Source: Solirubrobacterales bacterium (GTDB lineage: Bacteria > Actinomycetota > Thermoleophilia > Solirubrobacterales > 70-9). From it: 64,000 nucleotides of DNA. Numbering within the stretch: the first letter of the stretch is position 1; each line of letters opens with the position of its first letter. Shown here in pieces: positions 25,969-33,803 of the stretch. Both the position numbers and the translations under genes were made by a program. The stretch covers positions 1-64,000 of the forward strand of contig JAICSS010000002.1 in the NCBI GenBank assembly GCA_025936755.1, given 5' to 3'. The notes beneath the pieces were generated by a model. The model made no database searches and was not told the origin of the DNA. It worked only from the letters and a program-made list of their open reading frames with translations.

Positions 25969-26750
25969 TCCTTCACCCCGCAGCTCTTGGCGATCCCGAT
26001 CGTGATCGGCTTTCGTTCGGCGAAATAGAAGCTGGCGTCGGCGAGCTGGAAGCTCGCGACCGAGGTCCCCTGCGGCGCCGGGCAACTGGCGCTGAAGTAG
26101 CTCCTCTGGCTGCCGTGGAAGCGGTATTTGCGCCGCAGCGTCAGCTTGATCCGGTCGACGAACCCCCATTCGCCGAGCGCCTTCGGGAAGGCGGCGGTCA
26201 GTTCGGTCCCGAACTGGCCGTCGTGGACGTGCTTGATCGCGAAGGGGATCACGAAGGACGTGTTGAAGGGGTCGACGGTGTAGATGTGGGCGAAGAGGAC
26301 GGGCTTGCCGTCGCGCTTGCCGTTGAAGACGAGGAGCCGGCCGCGGGTCGGATAGGGCCGCTGCCCGGGGAAGATGACCGAGGCCCAGAACCGGCCCGAG
26401 CCGACGAGGGCGTCGCCGCAGTTGGCCAACGCGCGCTCGGTCGAGGCCGGATCCAGTTGCTCGAGGGTGCAGGTCGGCAGCCCCTGCGAGCGCAGGGCGC
26501 CGTGGCGGTTGACCTCGATCGTCATCCGCCGCAGCTGCGGCGGCACCGAGCCGTCGACGGTGCCGACGTGGCCGGCGATGAAGACGGCGATCGGCGCCTT
26601 CTGGTGGCGCGGCAGCTCGTAGGGGAGGATCTGCCCGGTGGCGCTGAGGCGCAGGCCGCCGACCTGCACAGTCGCCGCCGCCGCCGTCGCAGCTAGAGCG
26701 ACGACGGCGAGGGCGACGAAGGCTGCGCGCAGGCTCCAGGTACCGCCCAC
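25965..26750 (-). CDS. Secreted protein of unknown function, third gene of the secreted operon
   Basis: This 261-residue protein has a clear signal peptide (SLRAAFVALAVVALAATAAA). The mature part is beta-rich, contains a few cysteines (LPTCTLEQLD, LANCGDALVG, SASCPAP, KSCGV) that could form disulfides, and resembles segments of the larger secreted protein encoded just upstream (SGRFWASVIFPGQRPYPTRG). I do not recognise a named family. The GTG start at 26750 follows the preceding TAG with no gap, and its TGA overlaps the next ATG, so it is tightly coupled within the operon. Confidence 0.75.
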   Translation of the reverse strand: MGGTWSLRAAFVALAVVALAATAAAATVQVGGLRLSATGQILPYELPRHQKAPIAVFIAGHVGTVDGSVPPQLRRMTIEVNRHGALRSQGLPTCTLEQLDPASTERALANCGDALVGSGRFWASVIFPGQRPYPTRGRLLVFNGKRDGKPVLFAHIYTVDPFNTSFVIPFAIKHVHDGQFGTELTAAFPKALGEWGFVDRIKLTLRRKYRFHGSQRSYFSASCPAPQGTSVASFQLADASFYFAERKPITIGIAKSCGVKE

Positions 26751-29648
26751 CTACTTCTTCCCGCACTGGGGAGCGACCGCCGGAGTCTTCACGTAGCGCT
26801 TCCCGTTCTGGCCGTCGAAGGCGACGATCGCCCGGTTCTTGCGCCTGCAGACGTCGGTGGAGTTGACCAGCAGGCCCTTCTTGCCGCCCTGCATGGTGAG
26901 GACGAACTTCGTCACCGGTGCGTCCGGCACGCCTTCGAAGGTGGTGCGGATCCGCCCCGACCCGAACGAGTCGATGCGACCCGCGAGGTTGACGTTGATG
27001 CGGTCGCTGTGCAGCGCCGCCACCAGGTCCGGCAGCGGGTGCGAGGAGGAGCGCAGGAACACCGGGCCCTGGATCGGACCGTCGAGCAGCGGCGTGAAGA
27101 CCCGCGCGTATCCGTAGACGGAGGCCGCCGGGCACTTTTCGCCCGGCACGTCGCCGGCCGCGAACTGCACTCGCGTGCAGACCGTTTTGATGTGTTCGCT
27201 GTCGAGGAACGCCGAGTGCGGCAGGGTCACCTGCGCGCGCCCGATGTTGGCGTCCCCCTTTCGCGCGGTCAGCGTCGCCCGCAGCTTCGGGTTGTCGCCG
27301 CGCTTGGTGCCGCCGAGCAGCTTCAGCTTCAGCTTCGGCTTGAAGCCGAGCGAGGCGCAATCGGCTGCCTGGAACGGGCTGGTGACGGTGAACGGTTCGT
27401 CGTCCGCGGCCGAACCGAAGTCGACCCCCGACCCGAGCAGGGTGCTCGCGGTCGAGGTGCGGCTGCAGTCGGTCGGGTTGAGGACGAAGTCCGGCCGATC
27501 CACGTAGATGCGGATGTCCCGCGCGTGGACGACGACGCCGTCGATGATGTGGGGAATCGGATCCGAGCCGGTCGGGTCGACGAACACTTCCGCCGTCTCG
27601 GGGTTGATCTTCAGCGCCTCCCGGATCACCACCGTGCCAAGGTCGAACGGGCCGACCTTGGCCACGGTGATCGCCATGATCGAGAGCGCCGAGCCGTGGT
27701 AGGGGCCCGCCAGGTAGAGCTTGCCGGGGACGTAGGTGAGGATCGACCCGACGCCGGAGCCGACCAGCGTCCGCCCCACCTCCGAGGCGGCCGGGCAGGA
27801 CGGGTTCGCGAGCTCCGCCGTCGCCGTCTTCGCCCGCGCGGCCTCGATCGCCGAATCCGGGCAGAACGGGATCCCGGCCAGCTTCCCGATCACGCCCGGG
27901 GGCAGTTTGATCGAGAAGTCGGTGAACTCCTGTTCGCCGTCGTTACGGGTGAACCTGACGTCGAACGGCGAGTAGGTGCCGGCGCTGTTGGAGAGCGTCC
28001 CGGCGCGCAGCCCCGGCCGCCAGGGGGGCTTGCCGCCGCTCGGGCAGGGGCTGCCGCCGACGCCGGAGCTGACGGTGAACGGAGATTTCAGGATGGAGAC
28101 GTCCTCCGGCCCCATCGCCGACCAGGGGGTCAGTTCGGCCACCGTTTCGTAGGCGCCGCAGTTCCGCGGGGTCGAGAGCGGCGACCGCCCTCCTTCGCGG
28201 AAGTTGAGGGTGAATTTCGAGAACGGCAGCGGCGGCAGTTCGTCGAAGGTGGTGACGAGCTGGCCGGTGACCGGGTCGGGCTCGACCTTGCCGGCGGCGC
28301 GGATGATCACGCCCCGGTTCGGGACCCGGGCGACGATGTAGAGCGCCAGCAGCTTGTCGAACGGGTTCTCCGCCCCCGCGGTCGGGGTGCTCTTGTCGTC
28401 GGGCCGGGCGATGTAGAGCGAGCCTTCCGCCGGTTCGTCGAGCAACGGCGTGTCGATCCGCACCGAGCCGATCTTCGAGGAGTCCGGACAGCCGGCGCCG
28501 GGGAGCGCTTCGAGGGTCTCGCGCTTGAAGTCGGCCGGGCTGCAGGAGCCGAGCCCTTCGCCGGCGGACGGGTTGAGGGTGACCCCCTCGGGCAGCCTCA
28601 CGACCGCCTTCTTCACGGTCGACTGGGCGATGCCGTCCGGGTTGCGGATCCCGTCCGTGGGGACTTCGAGGGTGAACTTGAGGCCGCTCGTGCTTTCCGC
28701 CGTGCCGGTCGACGGCTGCGCCGTCATCTTCGGCTCGAAGGGGACGTTGTCGCAACCGGTGACACCGGCGGGGTTGCCTTCTTCGTCATGCGAAAGCACT
28801 TCTTCAGCGTCCGTTTCGTCAGCCCACGATTCGGCGAAGAGCTTCGTCGCCATCGGCCCGTGGGCGCAGTCCACCGGGGTGGTGAGGAAGGCACGGCGCT
28901 GGCCGTGGTAAAGGCACGGCGGGGTATCGCCTGCGGAGGCGCACAGGACGACTTCTCCATTTTCTTGGATGTACCCGCCCCGTTCGCTGTCGTGAGCCGA
29001 ATCGCCGGGAACGCCCCAGAATTCGATTTTGATGCCGGTGACGTTGAGGGTCTGGTCGATGTTGTCGGATTTGATGGTGATGCCGTAATCGCCGTCGCTG
29101 CGAAGTTCGGCGACAAGCTTGACCGGGACGATGAAAGCCCAAAAGCCGAATTCGGCGGGCGCGCCGGTGCTGGGGACGAGGTTGTAGATCGGCGAGATGA
29201 GGTCCAGGTTGCCGCCGAAGGGGCCTTTGATGGAGATCCTCGAGATCCCGATTTGGGCCTCGTTGAAGCAGCTGTTGAAGGGGCTGCGGAAGAATTCCTC
29301 CTGGGTGCACTGCGGTACGGCGAACGGGTCTCCGACCAGGCCGGGGAACTCCATCGAGTAGGCCCGCCTGGGGGTTTCACCAGCCGGGATCAGGGTCGTT
29401 TCTTCGAGTGGGTCTGGGACCGTGTCGAACTTGAATTCGTTGACGACTTTGAACGGGTGCGACCCGGCCTGCAGGGCGTCGCTGCCGTCCTGGTTCTCGA
29501 ACCTCTGGTCGAAGCTGCCGGATTCGATGTTGAACACGCCCGGGTTGGCGGCGGCGGCGGGGACGCCGACGAGGGCAATCGAGACAAGCGCCAAGAAGAG
29601 CGCGCTGGTGATCTTGAAGCGAGTCATCGTCCTGTTCTCCTTGCTCAT
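26751..29648 (-). CDS. Large secreted protein of unknown function (965 residues)
   Basis: This protein has a signal peptide near residues 9-34 (ITSALFLALVSIALVGVPAAA). The mature chain is beta-rich, with many paired cysteines (VPQCTQEEF, FNSCFNEA, GSCSPADF, GAGCPDSSKIG, FCPDSAI, NPSCPAASEVG, GEKCPAASVYG). Internal repeats of the type C-P-x-S/A-S-x-x-G followed by a hydrophobic strand suggest three or more copies of one module, as in large secreted proteins of Solirubrobacterales. No catalytic motif is visible. It lies second in the operon, 7 bp after the FN3 protein gene, and precedes a smaller protein sharing some of its motifs, consistent with a surface or matrix role. Confidence 0.8.
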   Translation of the reverse strand: MSKENRTMTRFKITSALFLALVSIALVGVPAAAANPGVFNIESGSFDQRFENQDGSDALQAGSHPFKVVNEFKFDTVPDPLEETTLIPAGETPRRAYSMEFPGLVGDPFAVPQCTQEEFFRSPFNSCFNEAQIGISRISIKGPFGGNLDLISPIYNLVPSTGAPAEFGFWAFIVPVKLVAELRSDGDYGITIKSDNIDQTLNVTGIKIEFWGVPGDSAHDSERGGYIQENGEVVLCASAGDTPPCLYHGQRRAFLTTPVDCAHGPMATKLFAESWADETDAEEVLSHDEEGNPAGVTGCDNVPFEPKMTAQPSTGTAESTSGLKFTLEVPTDGIRNPDGIAQSTVKKAVVRLPEGVTLNPSAGEGLGSCSPADFKRETLEALPGAGCPDSSKIGSVRIDTPLLDEPAEGSLYIARPDDKSTPTAGAENPFDKLLALYIVARVPNRGVIIRAAGKVEPDPVTGQLVTTFDELPPLPFSKFTLNFREGGRSPLSTPRNCGAYETVAELTPWSAMGPEDVSILKSPFTVSSGVGGSPCPSGGKPPWRPGLRAGTLSNSAGTYSPFDVRFTRNDGEQEFTDFSIKLPPGVIGKLAGIPFCPDSAIEAARAKTATAELANPSCPAASEVGRTLVGSGVGSILTYVPGKLYLAGPYHGSALSIMAITVAKVGPFDLGTVVIREALKINPETAEVFVDPTGSDPIPHIIDGVVVHARDIRIYVDRPDFVLNPTDCSRTSTASTLLGSGVDFGSAADDEPFTVTSPFQAADCASLGFKPKLKLKLLGGTKRGDNPKLRATLTARKGDANIGRAQVTLPHSAFLDSEHIKTVCTRVQFAAGDVPGEKCPAASVYGYARVFTPLLDGPIQGPVFLRSSSHPLPDLVAALHSDRINVNLAGRIDSFGSGRIRTTFEGVPDAPVTKFVLTMQGGKKGLLVNSTDVCRRKNRAIVAFDGQNGKRYVKTPAVAPQCGKK

Positions 29649-29655
29649 CTCGTCC

Positions 29656-32600
29656 TCAGCCGTTCTTCCTGGTCGATTTCTTCTTGCCGTGCTTCTTGTG
29701 CTTCGCCTTGCAGTGCTTCCCCTTCGCCTTGCAGTGCTTCTTTTTCTTGTGCGCGGGCGTCTTCACGTTTCCGGCGCCGTTGAAGCTCTCGCTCGCCGGC
29801 GTCGGGTCGTTCGGGGGGTTCGGCGCCGGCTGGCAGGCGTCGCCCTCGCAGGGCACCGGCCGCAGCGGCGGTTCGGGAAAGCCCCCGCCGACACGGGCCG
29901 CGTAGACGTCGTAGGAGCGGTCGGTGTCCCAGCCGACCAGCTGGTCGTCGGTGACGAAGAAGGCCGTGTCACCGTTCACGCTCGCGTCGAAGAACCGTGA
30001 CTGGTGGGGCCCGGTCCCTTTCGAAAGCAGATGCGGCAACCCGTCCTCGTACTCGTAGACGTCCGGCTGGCCGTTGGAATCGTGCGCCGCCAGGCTTTCG
30101 AGGCTTTCGAAGAACACGAGCCCGTCGTCGGTGACGTTGCGCAGCGCGTGTTCGGGCCCGAAAGCGGATTCGATTCCGGAGATGAAGTAGAGGCGACCTT
30201 CCGCCGTCGGTCTCTTCCCCTGCGGCTGGCAGGAGACGCAGACCAGGCGGTCGGTGTCCTGGTCGTAGCGGTAGATCTCCTGCAGCCCGGCGTTGTCGTA
30301 GGCGGTGACGCGATCGCTCGAGGCGAAGACGAGGAAGCGCCCGTTGCGGCTGACGCGGGAGTCGCTCATGTTCGCCGTCGCCACGTAGGAGAGGCTCGGC
30401 TGACCGCCCTCGATCGACCAGGCGTAGATCTTCTGCCCCGGTCCGTTCGGCTCCCCTTCGAGGACCTGGTTGCCGGCGGTGAAGAAGCCGCGGTCGAGGT
30501 CGTGGACGCGGCGGGCGTCGGTTTCGAAGCCCACCCCGTTGACGACTTCGGTCGCCTTCCCCGGGATCTCCCCCTTCGAGATCAGCGTCAGGCGTTCGCC
30601 TTCCGGCGCCGCCCCGTCCCAGAGGTAGAGGTCGTTGCCGCTGTCTTCGTCGGCGCCTAGCAGCTGTTCTGAGCTGAGCAGCAGAGCCCGGGCGCCGTCG
30701 CCGCCCTCGAGGCCGACGACGGAGGTGCCGGGGCCGCCGTCGAGCTTGACGGTCGAGGTGCCGTCGACGCGTACGTAGTTTTCACCCCCGGAGCGGAAGT
30801 AGATCCGGGAGCCGTCCTGCGACATCACGATCAGGTTGCCGCCGGCAGGGCTCTCTCCCGGCAGGATCGAGGCCAGATGCCAAGTCTCGCCGCCGTCGGT
30901 CGACTCGTAGACGCAGTCGACTTCTTCGCTGTCGCACGGCGCCTGGTCGAGCAGGTTTTCCCTCGTTTCGACCGCGTAGTGGCTGCCGTCCGCGGCCGCC
31001 TCCCATCCCGAGCCCGCGGAATTCTGCGCTTCCGTGGCGCGGGGCACGTACTTGAATTTGCCCGTGGCGGTGTCCCGCCAGTAGTCGCGGTAGATCCAGG
31101 CCTGCGCGTCCGGGTTCAGGGGCAGCTCTTCGTCGGGGCTTTCGTTCGCCCGCTCCCGCCAGTTGAACCGAACCGCGCTCAGGTCTTCGGTCACTTCGAC
31201 CGCGCCGCAGACGAAGCAGTAGAGACCGCCCTTCGGGGTCATCCCCTGCGACTGCCAGCCGCTTGGCGTGCGATGGGCGATGTAGTCGGCCAGGGTTCCG
31301 CCCTTGGCGGTTTCCAGACCAGCGAAGCTGCCCTGCGATTTGTAGGTGAGCCTTTCCCCGTCGGGCGAGGCGACTCCGTAGATTTTCCAGATGTCGGCTT
31401 TGTTCTTGTCCGGGGGCGTGACCATCTCCCAGTGCCGGTTGTCGGGCAGCTGCAGGTCGCCGATGCTGGAGCCGAGATCCCCGGTCGGGGTGACGAAGCT
31501 CTTGTCCTGACCCGCGGCGGTACCGGCCCCGTTGCTCGCCACCACCCGGAAGTGGTATTCGGCGCCCGGGGTCAAGCCGGTCAGCTTCCGCTGGACGGAA
31601 ACGGGTTCGTCGCCCGCGCCGGCGTCCCCGTCTTCGCTGACGGGGATCGAGCTTCCGTAGCTCGCATCGGTGCCGTATTCGATCCAGTAGGTGGAGGCCG
31701 AGTTTTCCGGGTCGACGGTGCCGCCGACGAGCGCTTCGGTACCGCCGACGAGGGCGAAGGCCGGAAGGGTGGCGACGGCGGGCGCCGCCGCCGCGGTCGT
31801 GAAGACGACCGGGCCGGCGCTGGCCGTCGCGGCGGTGTTGGAGGCGACGAGGGTGACTTCGTACTGGGTGTTCGCGTTCAGCCCGGTCGCTTCAGCCGAG
31901 ACTTCGTGGTCGCTTTCGTCGGCAGGGAGCGAGCCTTCCAGCCCGGGGCAGCCCGGGTTGCATTCGAACCGCCAGTTGACGTTGAAGCCGGGGTCGGCGC
32001 CACCGGGGTTGATCTCCCCCGAGAAGTGCGCGGTATGGGCGCCGATCGTGTCGACCGGGAAGATCGAGACGACGGGGGCGTCCGGGGTGAGGGTCGTGAA
32101 CGGATTGGTCCCGCGGACGACGTCTTTGCCGCCGGCGTTGGTCGCGACCACACGGTAGTAGTAGGTGGTGTTGACGTTGAGCCCGCTGATATGGGCGCTG
32201 ACCGTGGTCGCGCCGGCGCTGGTCAACGGGCTCTCCGCGCACGGCACCTGCGAGGCGTACTGGAAGCCGCTGCCGGCGAACTGTTCGGCGGAGGCGTACT
32301 CGAAGCGGCAGCTGACGTCGAACGCCGGGTCCGCCCCGGCGGGACGTTCGACTTCGGCCGAGAGGTCCGCCTGGGTGTAGCCCACGTTGCTCGCGTCGTC
32401 AACGCCAAGGACGACTGGCGGTGCGACGGCAAGGGTCGTGAAGGTCGGGGCTTCCTCGCTGTCGCCGCCCCCGGCATTCGAGATCGCCAGGCGGAGGTGA
32501 TAGGTCGTCCCGCCCCTGAGGCCGGTGAGGTCGGCTTCGACCGAGGTCGCACCCGACGTGGTCACCGGGTTGACGCTGCACGGGACCGAGCTCGCGTGGC

Positions 32601-33519
32601 CGAACCCTTCTCCGTGTCCGTTGACCACGGTTTCCACCTCGACGCCCGACTGGCCGCTCGGTTCGAGAGGCCAGCTTTCAGCGAACATCGTTTCGGCATC
32701 GGTCTCCGCCAGATCGCCGACGAAGGTGACGACGTACGGGCTGTCGCCGAGTTTGTCGCCGGGCCCGCCGCTGACGCTGACGTTGCCGGCGCCGATCAAC
32801 GGCACCGCTTCCAGCGCCGCCTGCACGGTCGCCGGCGATGCGTCGTAGGCGATGTCGGCGGTCCGTTCGCCGAAGTAGTAGAGGCCGTAGTAGCCCCCGG
32901 TCGCCCGCACCGTCACTTCCTGGACCTCGTTCTGGGCTTCGAATTCGGCGTCGGGCACGTATTCGAAGCGGCACTGAGATTCGAACGCCGGGTCCGGCCC
33001 TTCGACCCCTTCGACTTCACCTTCGACGTGAGCCGAGGTGTAGGAGACCGAGGAGGCGCTGTCGACGCCGAGGACCTGCGGCGCGGGCACCGGCAGGGTC
33101 GTGCCACTGACCACGTTCGAGAATTCGACGTCGGAGGAGCGCCGGAGTTTGATCCGCGCGTAATAGGTCGTGCCGGGTTTGAGGCCGGTGAATTCATGCT
33201 GCACGTCCTTGACGTCTTCACCTTCTTCGACGAAGAAGTCCGCGAGGCCCACGCTTTCGTCGTTGAATTCGCTCGGGTCTTCAACCACTTCGAAGAGGCC
33301 GGCGGCGAACCTGTTGAGGTCCTCCTTCACCTGTCCGGTGACGGTCATCGTCGTGTAGCCCATGGTCGGCGGTTCGTCGAGGTGCTGGGTGCCGCCGGCA
33401 GCCAGCGCCGCCGCAGGCGCCAACCCAACCACGACGAGGGCCGCGGCCAGGAGCGCGAGGAAGCCTCCCGCCCAAACGTGGTTCGACTCCCCGAACGGTG
33501 CCTTCGTGCGGCGTATCAC
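29656..33519 (-). CDS. Large secreted protein with fibronectin-III-like domains, a propeller-like half and a Lys-rich tail
   Basis: This 1287-residue protein heads the secreted operon. A signal peptide (residues about 18-41) is followed by about five fibronectin-III-like domains to residue 680, each ending in a TGLxxxTxYxxRV pattern (TGLKPGTTYYARI, SGLNVNTTYYYRV, TGLTPGAEYHFRV). A WD/TolB-like beta-propeller region follows (YGVASPDGERLTY, VMSQDGSRIYF, RVSRNGRFLVFASSD), and the last 33 residues are lysine-rich (KKKKHCKAKGKHCKAKHKKH). The tail may bind anionic wall polymers; this is inferred. GTG 33519 is preceded by AAGGAGAG. A TTGACA-N17-TATCTT promoter lies about 130 bp upstream. Confidence 0.85.
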   Translation of the reverse strand: MIRRTKAPFGESNHVWAGGFLALLAAALVVVGLAPAAALAAGGTQHLDEPPTMGYTTMTVTGQVKEDLNRFAAGLFEVVEDPSEFNDESVGLADFFVEEGEDVKDVQHEFTGLKPGTTYYARIKLRRSSDVEFSNVVSGTTLPVPAPQVLGVDSASSVSYTSAHVEGEVEGVEGPDPAFESQCRFEYVPDAEFEAQNEVQEVTVRATGGYYGLYYFGERTADIAYDASPATVQAALEAVPLIGAGNVSVSGGPGDKLGDSPYVVTFVGDLAETDAETMFAESWPLEPSGQSGVEVETVVNGHGEGFGHASSVPCSVNPVTTSGATSVEADLTGLRGGTTYHLRLAISNAGGGDSEEAPTFTTLAVAPPVVLGVDDASNVGYTQADLSAEVERPAGADPAFDVSCRFEYASAEQFAGSGFQYASQVPCAESPLTSAGATTVSAHISGLNVNTTYYYRVVATNAGGKDVVRGTNPFTTLTPDAPVVSIFPVDTIGAHTAHFSGEINPGGADPGFNVNWRFECNPGCPGLEGSLPADESDHEVSAEATGLNANTQYEVTLVASNTAATASAGPVVFTTAAAAPAVATLPAFALVGGTEALVGGTVDPENSASTYWIEYGTDASYGSSIPVSEDGDAGAGDEPVSVQRKLTGLTPGAEYHFRVVASNGAGTAAGQDKSFVTPTGDLGSSIGDLQLPDNRHWEMVTPPDKNKADIWKIYGVASPDGERLTYKSQGSFAGLETAKGGTLADYIAHRTPSGWQSQGMTPKGGLYCFVCGAVEVTEDLSAVRFNWRERANESPDEELPLNPDAQAWIYRDYWRDTATGKFKYVPRATEAQNSAGSGWEAAADGSHYAVETRENLLDQAPCDSEEVDCVYESTDGGETWHLASILPGESPAGGNLIVMSQDGSRIYFRSGGENYVRVDGTSTVKLDGGPGTSVVGLEGGDGARALLLSSEQLLGADEDSGNDLYLWDGAAPEGERLTLISKGEIPGKATEVVNGVGFETDARRVHDLDRGFFTAGNQVLEGEPNGPGQKIYAWSIEGGQPSLSYVATANMSDSRVSRNGRFLVFASSDRVTAYDNAGLQEIYRYDQDTDRLVCVSCQPQGKRPTAEGRLYFISGIESAFGPEHALRNVTDDGLVFFESLESLAAHDSNGQPDVYEYEDGLPHLLSKGTGPHQSRFFDASVNGDTAFFVTDDQLVGWDTDRSYDVYAARVGGGFPEPPLRPVPCEGDACQPAPNPPNDPTPASESFNGAGNVKTPAHKKKKHCKAKGKHCKAKHKKHGKKKSTRKNG

Positions 33520-33647
33520 CTGATGCTCTCCTTCTTTCCCTGAGCCCCTGCTCGACCTGTGGCCTCGAGCTCTTTGTCGAACTGCTTCCCTGGTTCCCCT
33601 GCCGCCGAGCGCCTTTCACATCCCCAGGCACCTGGCGAGCAGCGCCA

Positions 33648-33676
33648 AAGATAGATACTTGTTCCTATCTTGTCAA
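33648..33676 (-). promoter_or_regulatory. Promoter of the secreted operon overlapped by an inverted repeat (putative operator)
   Basis: On the minus strand a consensus -35 TTGACA (33676-33671) stands 17 bases from TATCTT (33653-33648). The inverted repeat AAGATAG (33648-33654) and CTATCTT (33665-33671) covers the -10 and reaches the -35, so a dimeric repressor bound there would block polymerase. The divergent TetR-TetR regulator is the obvious candidate. The leader to GTG 33519 would be about 120 bases. Confidence 0.65.
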
Positions 33677-33749
33677 CAAAGAATGTAGGGGTACCGGTTG
33701 AATTCCCTCAACCTTTCTAGCTAAAATCAGGCTGTAGAGCCAAAATCTA

Positions 33750-33766
33750 CTGGTCAATGTGACCAG
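33750..33766. promoter_or_regulatory. Perfect 17-bp palindrome upstream of the TetR-TetR gene (putative operator)
   Basis: CTGGTCA and TGACCAG are exact inverted repeats around ATG. The palindrome ends 37 bp before the probable ATG at 33804. Size and symmetry fit a TetR-type operator; it differs from the AAGATAG/CTATCTT repeat, so two specificities may be at work. Confidence 0.55.
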
Positions 33767-33790
33767 AGCTAGAGAATGTACAGTTTTGTT

Positions 33791-33797
33791 TATAGAT
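33791..33797 (+). promoter_or_regulatory. Putative leaderless -10 element (TATAGAT) of the TetR-TetR gene
   Basis: TATAGAT is followed by six bases and ATG 33804. The same TATAGAT-N6-ATG arrangement stands before the TetR gene at 40239. It supports 33804 as the start of the regulator. Confidence 0.45.
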
Positions 33798-33803
33798 AGA
33801 GAC

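Noticed and set aside
29656-29760. Histone-like DNA-binding function for the lysine-rich tail
   Set aside because: The protein has a signal peptide and extracellular domains, so nuclear-type or nucleoid binding does not fit.
27009-33543. Long rightward frames opposite the secreted operon
   Set aside because: They mirror the codon pattern of the leftward genes, which have signal peptides, ribosome sites and recognisable domains.
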